Assembly (NCBI RefSeq): GCF_035920365.1
Contig: NZ_CP109150.1
Coordinates: 3,720,001-3,784,000, forward strand
Length of the DNA stretch: 64,000 bases
DNA from: Micromonospora sp. NBC_01740
Lineage (GTDB): Bacteria > Actinomycetota > Actinomycetes > Mycobacteriales > Micromonosporaceae
Reading direction: 5' to 3'
In this document: piece by piece, positions 52,998-61,079 of the stretch
Position numbering within the stretch: the stretch's first letter is position 1
Layout of the letters: each line of letters begins with the position of its first letter
Program-made: the position numbers and the translations under genes
The notes under the pieces: generated by a model
Databases searched by the model: none
What the model was told of the DNA's origin: nothing
The model's input: only the letters and a program-made list of their open reading frames with translations

Positions 52998-54194
52998 GTG
53001 TCCACCGCCCCGCCCCGCGCCTCGCTGCTCCTGCTGGCCTACCTCGCCTTCGTCAGCCTCGGCCTGCCCGACGGCCTGATCGGCGTGGGCTGGCCCTCGA
53101 TCCGGGCCGACTTCGGCGTGCCCACCGAGGCCGTCGGCCTCGTGCTCACCGCCGGCACCGCCGGCTACCTGACCTCCAGCGTCCTGGCCGGCTTCACGCT
53201 GGCCCGGCTCGGCGTCGGCTGGCTGCTCGCCGGCAGCACGCTGCTGGCCAGCCTCGCGCTCACCGGCTACGCGTCGACGCCCGGGCTCACCCTGATGGTG
53301 GGCTGCGCGCTGGTGCTCGGCCTCGGCTCCGGCGCGATCGACTCCGGCCTGAACGCGTACGCCGCCGGCGCCTTCGGCCCCCGGCACATGAACTGGATGC
53401 ACGCGTTCTTCGGCCTCGGCGTGGCGCTCGGACCGTTGATCATGACCGGTGCGCTCAGCGCCGGGCTCTCCTGGCGCTGGGGCTACGGCCTGGTGGCGGG
53501 GGCCCAGCTCGCGCTGGCCGCCGCGTTCGCGCTGACCGTGCGGGCCTGGCGGGACCGCGCCCCGGCCCGCGAGCCCGCCGGGGAGGCGGCCGTCGCCCCA
53601 CCGACCGTCACCCGGGTACGCGAGACGCTGCGCCTGCCGGCGGTCTGGCTCGGCGCGTCGGCCTTCGCCGTCTACGTGGCCATCGAGGTGGCGGCCGGGC
53701 TCTGGGCGTTCCTGCTGCTGACCGAGGGACGCGGCCTCGGCGCAGCCGTCGCCGGCGTCTGCGTCTCGGGCTACTGGGGCAGCCTGTTCGTCGGGCGCGT
53801 GGTGCAGGGCGTGGTGGCCGAACGGCTGGGCGCGGCGGTGGTGCTGCGGGGCAGCCTCGCCGGGATGGCGGTCGGCGCGGTCCTGATCGCGCTGCCGGCA
53901 CCGGCCTGGGTCGCCGTCGCCGGGCTGTTCGTCGTCGGCTTCGCCGCCGCCCCGGTCTTCCCGCTGCTCACCCTCACCACCGCCGAGCGGGTCGGTGCGG
54001 CGCACGCGGACCGGACCATCGGGCTCCAGATCGCCGCGGCCGGGCTCGGCGGCGCGCTGGTGCCCGCCGGCATCGGGGTGCTGCTCGGCAACACCTCGGT
54101 CGAGCTGCTCGGGCCGGCGCTCGTCGTCCTCGCGCTGGGCCTGATCGCCCTGCACGCGGCCGGCACCCGCCGGCCGGCCCCGACGCCCCGCTGA
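52998..54194 (+). CDS. MFS transporter (FucP/YbjJ-like)
   Basis: This 398-residue transporter has 12 helices: LLLLAYLAFVSLGLPDGLIGVGWPSIRADFGVP opens it, and GLGSGAIDSGLNAYAAGAFGPRHMNWMHAFFGLGVALGPLIM (about 100-145) is typical of a sugar/YbjJ-like branch of the major facilitator superfamily rather than the EmrB drug branch. The substrate is unknown. GTG 52998 is chosen as first in-frame start after upstream stops and non-start region; AGGATGG lies upstream. It is convergent with the gene at 54313. Confidence 0.86.
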   Translation: MSTAPPRASLLLLAYLAFVSLGLPDGLIGVGWPSIRADFGVPTEAVGLVLTAGTAGYLTSSVLAGFTLARLGVGWLLAGSTLLASLALTGYASTPGLTLMVGCALVLGLGSGAIDSGLNAYAAGAFGPRHMNWMHAFFGLGVALGPLIMTGALSAGLSWRWGYGLVAGAQLALAAAFALTVRAWRDRAPAREPAGEAAVAPPTVTRVRETLRLPAVWLGASAFAVYVAIEVAAGLWAFLLLTEGRGLGAAVAGVCVSGYWGSLFVGRVVQGVVAERLGAAVVLRGSLAGMAVGAVLIALPAPAWVAVAGLFVVGFAAAPVFPLLTLTTAERVGAAHADRTIGLQIAAAGLGGALVPAGIGVLLGNTSVELLGPALVVLALGLIALHAAGTRRPAPTPR

Positions 54195-54263
54195 GCGGCG
54201 CGGACCGTCGCGTCGAGCGGCCCGGACCCGCGACCTCGGACGGCCCGGACCTTTCGCGTCGAG

Positions 54264-54306
54264 CGGCGCGGCGGGCGGACCCGGGGTGGGCCCGCCCGCC
54301 GCGCCG
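54264..54306. terminator. Bidirectional GC-rich hairpin
   Basis: CGGCGCGGCGGGCGG (54264-54278) and CCGCCCGCCGCGCCG (54292-54306) are perfect 15-base arms around a 13-base loop. It lies between the convergent MFS gene (stop 54194) and the gene ending at 54313. Confidence 0.7.
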
Positions 54307-54312
54307 TGCGGT

Positions 54313-54573
54313 TCACATCGTGTCCGGTCCGGTCCGGCCGGTCGTCGAGGGCCGGTACGCGCGGTCCGGGTCGGTCGGCTCCCGGCCCGCACCGGCGGCC
54401 TGCCCGCCGCGGTCCGCCGCCTCCGGGCCGTGCCCGAAGGCCGCCTCCTCGCCGGCGTCGTTCCCCGTCACGTCGTCGGCCTGGCCGTCCAGGGTCGACC
54501 GCGCGACGGCCCGGTCCAGTTCCTGGAGCGAAGTCCGTTCCTCGTCCCGCCACACCTTGTCGTCGTCCGTCAT
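54313..54573 (-). CDS. Small acidic hypothetical protein
   Basis: This 86-residue protein (MTDDDKVWRDEERTSLQELD...) has no membrane segment and is rich in Asp/Glu/Gly with a likely disordered C-terminal half. I do not recognise it. The ATG at 54573 has no strong ribosome site, but the frame lies just before a terminator hairpin, as for a real gene. Confidence 0.45.
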   Translation of the reverse strand: MTDDDKVWRDEERTSLQELDRAVARSTLDGQADDVTGNDAGEEAAFGHGPEAADRGGQAAGAGREPTDPDRAYRPSTTGRTGPDTM

Positions 54574-54610
54574 GTCAATCGCGGTACCCCGGCCGGGTCC
54601 CCGCAAACGA

Positions 54611-54641
54611 CGATGGCCGCCGGGGGAGCCGGCGGCCATCG
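54611..54641 (-). terminator. Terminator hairpin after SRPBCC gene
   Basis: CGATGGCCGCCGG (54611-54623) and CCGGCGGCCATCG (54629-54641) pair perfectly around GGGAG. It begins 26 bases after the SRPBCC stop on the minus strand. Confidence 0.7.
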
Positions 54642-54666
54642 GAGGTTCACACCCGGGGGCGGGGAA

Positions 54667-55128
54667 TCAGGGCTGCGGGCGGTCGACCTTGCCGCGCCAG
54701 GCGCCGGTCTCCTGACCGCGTCGCTCGATGAACTGCTTGAACCGCTCCAGGTCGCCCTTCGCGCGCCGGTCGACGACGCCGAGCTTGTCGCCGGCCTGCT
54801 CGACCACGCCGTGCGGTTCGAACTCGAGCTGGAGCGTGACCCGGGTGTTGTCCTGGTCCAGCCGGTGGAAGGTCACCACGCCGGCCTGCTGGGTGCCGCC
54901 CGTGGAGCGCCACGCGACCCGCTCGTCCGGGAGCTGCTCGGTGATCTCGGCGTCGAACTCCCGCTTCACCCCGGCGATCTCCACCGTCCAGTGGGTCATC
55001 GTGTCCGTCAGCTGCCGGACCTCCTGGACCCCCTCCATGAAGTGGGGGAAGTCCTCGAACTGGGTCCACTGGTCGTACGCGGTGCGGACCGGGACGGAGA
55101 CGTCCACGTGTTCGGTAACGCCACTCAT
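54667..55128 (-). CDS. SRPBCC-family (cyclase/START-like) protein
   Basis: This 153-residue soluble protein opens MSGVTEHVDVSVPVRTAYDQWTQFEDFPHFMEGVQEVRQL and has the SRPBCC beta-strand pattern up to HGVVEQAGDKLGVVDRRAKGDLERFKQFIERRGQETG, the C-terminal amphipathic helix. The fold binds hydrophobic ligands. Similar proteins are abundant in stress-related loci of actinomycetes. It lies 52 bases from a DUF2795 gene on the same strand and could be transcribed with it. Confidence 0.85.
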   Translation of the reverse strand: MSGVTEHVDVSVPVRTAYDQWTQFEDFPHFMEGVQEVRQLTDTMTHWTVEIAGVKREFDAEITEQLPDERVAWRSTGGTQQAGVVTFHRLDQDNTRVTLQLEFEPHGVVEQAGDKLGVVDRRAKGDLERFKQFIERRGQETGAWRGKVDRPQP

Positions 55129-55180
55129 AAGGCATCCTCCTTCGTCCGCCGGTGACGGGCCGGATCGTGCGGGGATCCGG

Positions 55181-55597
55181 TCACCAACGGGTCGTCTCGT
55201 TCTTGTGGCCGAGCGCCGCCCACACCTCGGAGATCGTCTGGTAGCGGGTGCCCTCGGGCAGCCGCTCCAGTTCGGCGACGATGTCCGCCGGCGCCTCGTT
55301 GTCCCGCGCGTTGGCGATCAGCGTCTCCCGGTCACCGGGCAGGGCGGCCATCGTGATGAACCGGCCGAGCCGGCTGCGTCGCTCGACGTCCTCGGAGCTC
55401 ATCCCCTTGGGCGCGCCCGTACGCAGGTCGCCGGCCGGGGCCGTGGTCGGCTCCGGCTGGTCCTCACCCGCCGGCTCCGGCACACGGGACTCGTCGACCC
55501 GCGAGCCGCCGGTCCCCGGCCCCTGCACGAGGCCGCTGACCTCCCGGCTCATCTGCTCGTCGACCCTCGGTCCGTGCTTGCTGCTGCCACGTTCCAT
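55181..55597 (-). CDS. DUF2795-domain protein
   Basis: This 138-residue protein opens MERGSSKHGPRVDEQMSREVSG and continues with a disordered Pro/Glu-rich middle (40-75). A C-terminal DUF2795-like domain (85-135) reads ERRSRLGRFITMAALPGDRETLIANARDNEAPADIVAELERLPEGTRYQTISEVWAALG. The function is unknown; the family is common in actinobacteria and may be stress-related. ATG 55597 is the preferred start. Confidence 0.82.
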   Translation of the reverse strand: MERGSSKHGPRVDEQMSREVSGLVQGPGTGGSRVDESRVPEPAGEDQPEPTTAPAGDLRTGAPKGMSSEDVERRSRLGRFITMAALPGDRETLIANARDNEAPADIVAELERLPEGTRYQTISEVWAALGHKNETTRW

Positions 55598-55669
55598 GCC
55601 TTCTGCGCTACCCGGTGGCACCGGCGGTAAACGGGCGCTCCGGCGTCGCGGCCGGTAAACCCGCGCGGG

Positions 55670-56650
55670 TCACGTGGTGGCCGGCGTCTTCGGGGGCAGG
55701 ACCGGCTCGTCGGGGTCCGGCTCGCCGGCCTGGAGCACCCGGCCGCGCTGGAGTTCCGCGTTGATCTGCACGCCGAGCATCAGCGCCGAGTTGGACAGGT
55801 AGAGCCAGACCAGGAACGCGATCACGGCACCGAGGCTGCCGTAGGTGGCGTCGTACGAGCCGAAGTTGGCGACGTAGAGGCCGAAGCCGAAGGAGGCGAG
55901 GGCCCAGGCGACCAGGGCCACCGCGCCGCCCGGGGTGAGCCAGCGGAACCGCGGCTGCCGGACGTTCGGCGCGATCCAGAACAGCAGGCTCAGCAGCACC
56001 ATCATGATCATCGCGAGCACGGGCCACTTGGCGACGCTCCACGCCGTACGCGCCAGTCCGCCGGCGTTGATCAGGTCGCCCACCGCGTCGGTGACCGGCC
56101 CGCTGACGATCAGCCCGGTGGCGACGATCGCCAACAGCACCAGCGAGATCGCCGCCAGGCCGATCTGCACCGGCCGCAGCTTCCAGATCGGCCGCCCCTC
56201 CTCGACCCCGTAGACGGCGTTGGAGGCCCGGGTGAACGCCCCGATGAAGCCGGAGGCCGACCAGAGGGCACCGAGCAGGCCGAAGCTCAGCAGCGCGCTG
56301 GCCGAGTCGTTCTGGTCGACCACGCCCCGCACGACGCCGACGAAGCCCTCGTTCGCCACCACCGAGCCGGCGCCCATGTCCCGGGCCAGGTCCAGCACGG
56401 TGTCGACGGTCTGCTCGCCGTTGGACACCAGCCCGACCAGGGCGACCACCACGATCGTGGACGGGAAGAGCGCGAGCACCCCGTAGTAGGTCAGGGCGGC
56501 GGCCCAATCCGCGCAGTTGTCCTTGACGAAGTTGCGCACGCTGCGCACCAGCACTCCGCGCCAGGTGCGCCAGCTCAGCTGCCGTACCCGGCGGGGGATC
56601 CGCGGTCGCCGCTCCCCGGCGAGCACCGCGCCGGGTTCCGTCGTCGTCAT
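55670..56650 (-). CDS. YihY/BrkB-family membrane protein
   Basis: This 326-residue inner-membrane protein has about six helices. The N-terminal region SVRNFVKDNCADWAAALTYYGVLALFPSTIVVVALVG and the pair SASGFIGAFTRASNAVYGVEEGRPIWKLR are the YihY/BrkB signature. It ends in SLGAVIAFLVWLYLSNSALMLGVQINAELQRGR and an extramembrane tail. The function is unproven; the old ribonuclease BN label is wrong. It stands next to the divergent ChaB gene. Confidence 0.92.
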   Translation of the reverse strand: MTTTEPGAVLAGERRPRIPRRVRQLSWRTWRGVLVRSVRNFVKDNCADWAAALTYYGVLALFPSTIVVVALVGLVSNGEQTVDTVLDLARDMGAGSVVANEGFVGVVRGVVDQNDSASALLSFGLLGALWSASGFIGAFTRASNAVYGVEEGRPIWKLRPVQIGLAAISLVLLAIVATGLIVSGPVTDAVGDLINAGGLARTAWSVAKWPVLAMIMMVLLSLLFWIAPNVRQPRFRWLTPGGAVALVAWALASFGFGLYVANFGSYDATYGSLGAVIAFLVWLYLSNSALMLGVQINAELQRGRVLQAGEPDPDEPVLPPKTPATT

Positions 56651-56808
56651 GCCCGCTCCCTGCGCCCCGGCCGCCGGATGACCCGGTGCATCCGGCTTCG
56701 CCTGGCCCGCCGGTACCCCTGGCCGGAAATCGACAAACCCGACCTCCGGTTTGCCGACCGGACGCGGGGGAACGGTCAGGGGAACCCATCGACGCGGAGG
56801 AGGACGAG

Positions 56809-57210
56809 ATGCCCGGGCGCGAGGTACTGCCCAGCACGCTGCGACGCTCCCCCAAGAAGGCGCAGCGCACCTGGGAGAAGACGCATGACTCGGCCGTGGA
56901 GACGTACGGCGAGGGGGAGCGGGCGCACCGCACCGCCTTCGCCGCCGTCAAGCACGAGTTCGAGAAGGTCGGCGACCACTGGGAGCCCAAGGGTCGCAAG
57001 GGGCCGAGCGACCGCCAGGCGGCCGGCGGCGGACCGGAGCGCCGGGCGCCCACGGCCGGCGGGGTGGACGCCAACGCCACCAAGGACCACCTGATGAAGG
57101 TGGCCCGCAAACTGGACGTGCCCGGCCGTTCGACCATGACGAAGCCCGAACTGGTCAAGGCCATCGACAAGGCGAACAACCGCCGGACCGCCAAGGCCCG
57201 CGGCCGCTGA
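56809..57210 (+). CDS. ChaB-domain protein with SAP/Rho-N-like tail
   Basis: This 133-residue basic protein opens MPGREVLPSTLRRSPKKAQRTWEKTHDSAVETYGEGERAHRTAFAAVKHEFEKVGDHWEPKGRKG, the ChaB domain. The C-terminal segment DANATKDHLMKVARKLDVPGRSTMTKPELVKAIDKANN resembles a Rho N-terminal/SAP-type nucleic-acid binding helix. In enterobacteria ChaB is named as a cation-transport regulator; the role in actinomycetes is unclear. GGAGGAGG precedes ATG 56809. Confidence 0.88.
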   Translation: MPGREVLPSTLRRSPKKAQRTWEKTHDSAVETYGEGERAHRTAFAAVKHEFEKVGDHWEPKGRKGPSDRQAAGGGPERRAPTAGGVDANATKDHLMKVARKLDVPGRSTMTKPELVKAIDKANNRRTAKARGR

Positions 57211-57231
57211 GGCCACCTTTCGGGTACGCGA

Positions 57232-57265
57232 CGCGGGGGCTGTCCGTCCGCGGACAGCCCCCGCG
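57232..57265. terminator. Bidirectional 15-bp terminator hairpin
   Basis: CGCGGGGGCTGTCCG (57232-57246) and CGGACAGCCCCCGCG (57251-57265) pair perfectly around TCCG. It lies between the convergent ChaB (stop 57210) and aldehyde dehydrogenase (stop 57273) genes. Confidence 0.8.
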
Positions 57266-57272
57266 CGCTGTC

Positions 57273-58706
57273 TCACCAGTGGCCGCCACCGGGCGCCTCG
57301 ATGTGCACCGCCTTCGTCGCGGTGAACTCGTCCAGCAGTTCCGGCCCGTAGCCGAAACCGTGCCCGCTGCCCCGGCGCGGGTGCGCGGCACCGCCCGGCG
57401 CGCCGCCGAACACCGCGTTGACCTTCACGGTGCCCACGGGCAGTTCCCGCCAGGCGCGCTGGGCGTGACTCATCGATCCGGTCAGCACCGTCGCGGCCAG
57501 CCCGTACGGGGAGTCGGCGGCGCACCGCAGCGCCTCGGAGAACGAGTCGACGGCCACGATCGGGGCGACCGGCCCGAACGTCTCCTCGCGTACCACCGTC
57601 ATGTCGTGCCGGCAGTCGGTGAGCACGGTCGCCGGGTAGAACGCCCCCGGCCCGTCGGGCAGCGTGCCGCCGGTGCGGATCCGCGCGCCCTGGGCCACCG
57701 CCGCGGTGACCTGCCCGTGCACGTGGTCGCGGTGCCGCCGGTCCACCAGCGGCCCCAGTTCGGTACGCGGGTCGCCGCCCGGGCCCGTCCGCAGCTTCGT
57801 GGCCCGCTCCGCCAGCGCCAGCGCGAAGTCCTCCGCGACGTCCCGGTGCACGTAGATCCGCTCCACCGCGACGCAGATCTGCCCCGCGTTGGCGAACGCG
57901 CCGATCGCCGCCTGCCCGGCCGCCCACACCGGGTCGACGTCGCCGTCCACGACGAGCGGGTCGCTGCCGCCGTTCTCCAGCAGTACCTTCGCCCCGGTCC
58001 GTGCCGCCGCGGCCGCGATGGCCCGCCCGGTGGCGGTGGAGCCGACGTGGGCGACGACGTCCACCTCCTGGGCGGCCAGCGCCGCGCCGACCTCCGGGCC
58101 GCCGGTCAGCAGCGACAGCACCCCGGGCGGCAGCGCGGAGTCGAGCGCCTTCGCCAGCAGCCAGCCGGTCGCCGGGGCGCGCTCGCTCGGCTTGTGCAGC
58201 ACCACGTTGCCGGTGACCAGGGCCGCGCCGAGCAGCCCGCAGGAGACCGCCACCGGGTCGTTCCACGGGGTGATCGCGGCGACCACCCCGCGCGGCTGCG
58301 GCGTCATGAAGTCGAGGGCGTGGGTGGCGCCGTGCAGGGTCCGCCCGCCGCGCACGGGGGCGAGTTCCGCGTACTGTCGCAGCGTGCCGATCCCCGCCTC
58401 CACGCCGCCCCGGGCGTCCGACAGGGGTTTGCCCATCTCGGCCGTCGTGGCCCGGGCCAGGTCGTCGGCCACCGCCGCCACGGCGTCCGCGGCCCGGTGC
58501 AGGGCCGCCGCCCGTTCCGCGGGGGCGGTCGCCGCCCACTCCGCCGCGACGCCGCGCGTCGCCTCCACCGCCTTGCCGACCTCGTCGGCCGTCGCGACCG
58601 GCGCCGAGCTGACCGGGGAGCCGTCGGCCGGATCGTGTACGACCAACTCGCCACCCTCGCCGCCCGCGCCCCACACTCCGCCTATGAGCTGCGCAACCGT
58701 GTACAT
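57273..58706 (-). CDS. Aldehyde dehydrogenase, succinate-semialdehyde-like
   Basis: This 477-residue enzyme has the ALDH active-site residues: Asn149 (TPWND), Glu244 (LLENGGSDPL) and the nucleophile Cys278 (NAGQICVA). The usual Glu-Leu-Gly-Gly is Glu-Asn-Gly-Gly here. ATG 58706 (MYTVAQLIGGVW) fits family length; longer frames run through the divergent gene. It shares a 70-base intergenic region with a divergent FAD protein (58777-60381), suggesting a joint pathway, perhaps oxidation of an alkyl or isoprenoid aldehyde. Confidence 0.86.
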   Translation of the reverse strand: MYTVAQLIGGVWGAGGEGGELVVHDPADGSPVSSAPVATADEVGKAVEATRGVAAEWAATAPAERAAALHRAADAVAAVADDLARATTAEMGKPLSDARGGVEAGIGTLRQYAELAPVRGGRTLHGATHALDFMTPQPRGVVAAITPWNDPVAVSCGLLGAALVTGNVVLHKPSERAPATGWLLAKALDSALPPGVLSLLTGGPEVGAALAAQEVDVVAHVGSTATGRAIAAAAARTGAKVLLENGGSDPLVVDGDVDPVWAAGQAAIGAFANAGQICVAVERIYVHRDVAEDFALALAERATKLRTGPGGDPRTELGPLVDRRHRDHVHGQVTAAVAQGARIRTGGTLPDGPGAFYPATVLTDCRHDMTVVREETFGPVAPIVAVDSFSEALRCAADSPYGLAATVLTGSMSHAQRAWRELPVGTVKVNAVFGGAPGGAAHPRRGSGHGFGYGPELLDEFTATKAVHIEAPGGGHW

Positions 58707-58776
58707 GGCAGTGCATGCCCCGGCCCCGGCGCGGCAAACGCGTTTCGCCCGGTTGCTGGCCGGGTAGGCGGATCGG

Positions 58777-60381
58777 ATGAGTTCGCCCGGCGCGGAGAGC
58801 GCGGACGCCGTCATCGTGGGAGCAGGCCACAACGGCCTGGTCGCCGCCAATCTGCTCGCCGACGCCGGCTGGGACGTGCTGGTGCTGGAGGCCACGGAGA
58901 CCCCGGGCGGGGCGGTGCGTTCCGCCGAGGTGACGGCTCCCGGCTACCTGAGCGACCTCTACAGCTCCTTCTACCCCCTCGGCTACGCCTCGCCGGTGCT
59001 GCGCGGGCTGGGGCTCGACCGTTACGGTCTGCGCTGGCGGCACTCCCCGGACGTGCTGGCCCACCTGCTGCCCGACGGGCGGGCGGCGGTGCTCAACCGC
59101 GACCCGGAGGCCACCGCGGCCTCGCTGGAGGCGTTCGCGCCGGGCGACGGCAAGCGCTGGCTGCACGCGTACGACGACTGGCGCCAGGTGGCCGAGCCGA
59201 TGCTGGAGAGCATCACCAGGCCGTTCCCGCCGGTGCGCGGGGGCCTGAGCCTGCTGCGCCGGCTGCGCGTGTCGGGGGCGCTGCGGCTGGCCCGGCGGCT
59301 GGTGGTGCCGGTACGCAAGCTCGGCGACGAACTCTTCGAGGGCGAGGGCGGCCCGGTGCTGCTGGCCGGCTGTGCCCTGCACACCGACCTGTCGCCCGAG
59401 GAGGCCGGTTCGGGCGTGTACGGCTGGCTGCTCGCCATGCTGGGCCAGCAGGTCGGCTGGCCGGTGCCCGACGGCGGCGCCCAGAAGATCACCGACGCGC
59501 TGGTGGCCCGGCTGACCGAACGCGGCGGCCGGATCCTCTACGGCGCACACGTCGACCGGGTGCTGACCGCCCGCGGCCGGGCGATGGGCGTGCGTACCAC
59601 CGGCGGCGCCCTGTGGCGGGCCCGCCGCGCGGTGCTCGCCGACGTCCCCGCGCCCGCCCTCTACCTGGACCTGGTCGGCGCGGCGGCGCTGCCGCCCCGG
59701 CTGGTGGAGGACCTGGCGCACTTCCGCTGGGACGGCTCGACGCTCAAGGTGGACTGGGCGCTGTCGGCCCCCGTGCCGTGGACCAACCGGGCGGTCGCCA
59801 CCGCCGGCACCGTGCACCTGGGCGCAGACCTGGACGGCCTCACCAGCTACGCCGCCGCGCTGGCCCGCAAGGAGATCCCGCGCGACCCGTTCCTGCTGCT
59901 GGGACAGATGTCGGTGGCCGACCCGAGCCACTCGCCGCCGGGCACCGAGTCGCTCTGGTCGTACACCCACCTGCCGTTCCGCCAGAAGTGGCGGGCCGAG
60001 GAGATCGCTGCGCACGTCGAGCGGATGGAGCAGGTGCTGGAGGAGGCCGCGCCGGGCTTCCGCAGCCTGATCGTGGGGCGGCACGTGGCCGGCCCGGCCG
60101 ACCTGGAGGCGGGCGACCCGAGCCTGGTCGGCGGCGCGCTCGGTGGCGGCACCGCCGCCGCGTACCAGCAGCTGTTCCTGCGCCCGATCCCCGGCCTGGG
60201 CCGCGCGGACACGCCGGTGGACCGGCTGTTCCTGGCGAGCGCGTCGGCGCACCCGGGCGGCGGCGTGCACGGCGCGCCCGGCGCGAACGCCGCCCGGGCC
60301 GCCCTGGCCCGCGACCGCGCCCTCACCGGCCCGCTGTACGCGGCCGGGATCGACGCCGCGCACCGCGCGGTCTACCGCTGA
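58777..60381 (+). CDS. Phytoene desaturase-like FAD oxidoreductase
   Basis: This 534-residue flavoprotein has the FAD motif VIVGAGHNGLVAANLLADAGWDVLVLEATETPGGAVRS (about 12-48) and the PYROXD2-like domain: YLSDLYSSFYPLGYASPVLRGLGLD, LLAGCALHTDLSPEEAGSGVYGWLLAMLGQQVGWPVPDGGAQKITDAL and LASASAHPGGGVHGAPGANAARAAL at the C-terminus. It resembles carotenoid desaturases, but no crtB or crtE gene is near. Its divergent partner is an aldehyde dehydrogenase. Confidence 0.88.
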   Translation: MSSPGAESADAVIVGAGHNGLVAANLLADAGWDVLVLEATETPGGAVRSAEVTAPGYLSDLYSSFYPLGYASPVLRGLGLDRYGLRWRHSPDVLAHLLPDGRAAVLNRDPEATAASLEAFAPGDGKRWLHAYDDWRQVAEPMLESITRPFPPVRGGLSLLRRLRVSGALRLARRLVVPVRKLGDELFEGEGGPVLLAGCALHTDLSPEEAGSGVYGWLLAMLGQQVGWPVPDGGAQKITDALVARLTERGGRILYGAHVDRVLTARGRAMGVRTTGGALWRARRAVLADVPAPALYLDLVGAAALPPRLVEDLAHFRWDGSTLKVDWALSAPVPWTNRAVATAGTVHLGADLDGLTSYAAALARKEIPRDPFLLLGQMSVADPSHSPPGTESLWSYTHLPFRQKWRAEEIAAHVERMEQVLEEAAPGFRSLIVGRHVAGPADLEAGDPSLVGGALGGGTAAAYQQLFLRPIPGLGRADTPVDRLFLASASAHPGGGVHGAPGANAARAALARDRALTGPLYAAGIDAAHRAVYR

Positions 60382-60409
60382 CCGCCAGCACGGCGAAGAC
60401 GACAAGCTC

Positions 60410-60430
60410 GCGCCCTGCGCCCTGCGCCCT
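60410..60430. repeat. Three tandem GCGCCCT heptamers, then decaying copies
   Basis: Perfect units at 60410-60416, 60417-60423 and 60424-60430; imperfect derivatives continue to about 60453. It is low-complexity DNA just after the FAD oxidoreductase stop. Confidence 0.8.
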
Positions 60431-60648
60431 GCGCCCGCCCTGCGCCCCCTGCGTCGCGCGCGGGGCGCTCCGGGCACCGGGCGCCCGGCACCGTGCGCGC
60501 GGGGGCATCTGGTGGGGCCGGGGCGCCGTGCACTACGGCCTGGGTGACCAGGCCGACTCTTCGCCAAGCCGGACCCGCCGGCGGATTGTCTGACGAGATT
60601 GCTGACGGACAGTGAGGGCAGCGCTGGCCGCGTGGGTCGTTCGCCGCG

Positions 60649-60775
60649 CCCTTTGCTCTGCATCCATATACGCAACAGTTGCTCTGAGTGATGGCGTGCG
60701 GCGAGTCCGCTGCACCGGCGGCGAGCCAGCCCCAGCTCAGCGACGTGGTGCGTCCGTGGCTGCAGAGCAAAGGGC
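60649..60775. repeat. Intergenic inverted-repeat element with TTGCTCTG direct copies
   Basis: GCCCTTTGCTCTGCA (60649-60663) recurs inverted, perfectly, at 60761-60775. TTGCTCTG occurs directly at 60654-60661 and 60680-60687 (26 bases apart) and inverted at 60763-60770. GCAACAGTTGC (60673-60683) is a further palindrome in the middle. This looks like a small mobile or palindromic intergenic element rather than a gene-specific operator. Confidence 0.65.
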
Positions 60776-61079
60776 GGCGAGCGGCGATCCGAAGGCGGAG
60801 CCGACGGTCACGGAAGGTGAGGGTTGCGCTCCGTGGTCGCGGTGTGTGGGCTGATCGGACGTCCCGTGCGGCGGGCGGCCGGGACTCAAGGTCGCCGTCC
60901 GCTCTCCGCCCCTCCGCTCTCCGCCCGTCTGCCGCTCGTCGCTGCTGTCGCTCGCCTTCGCCCTCGCTGCGCCCGTCCCTCGCCCTCCGCCGCTCGCCTG
61001 CCGCCCCGGACCTGGCCCGCGGAACGGACCGGGACCGGGGCCAGGGCGGGGCGGCGTGGCACGGCGGGATCGGGTCGGG

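Larger units (their letters stand above)
60382..61079. other. 698-bp repeat-rich non-coding region
   Basis: No convincing gene is seen on either strand; open frames here lack ribosome sites and have compositional bias. It contains heptamer repeats (60410-60430), a cluster with two direct TTGCTCTG copies and one inverted copy (60649-60775), and a long pyrimidine-rich tract (about 60893-61010). It lies between the convergent FAD oxidoreductase and polyprenol mannosyltransferase genes, which is an unusually long gap for convergent genes here. Confidence 0.6.

Noticed and set aside
56776..60675. A very long minus-strand frame of about 1300 codons
   Set aside because: It runs across three real genes and non-coding DNA. 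Composition and lack of domains show it is a GC-driven shadow.
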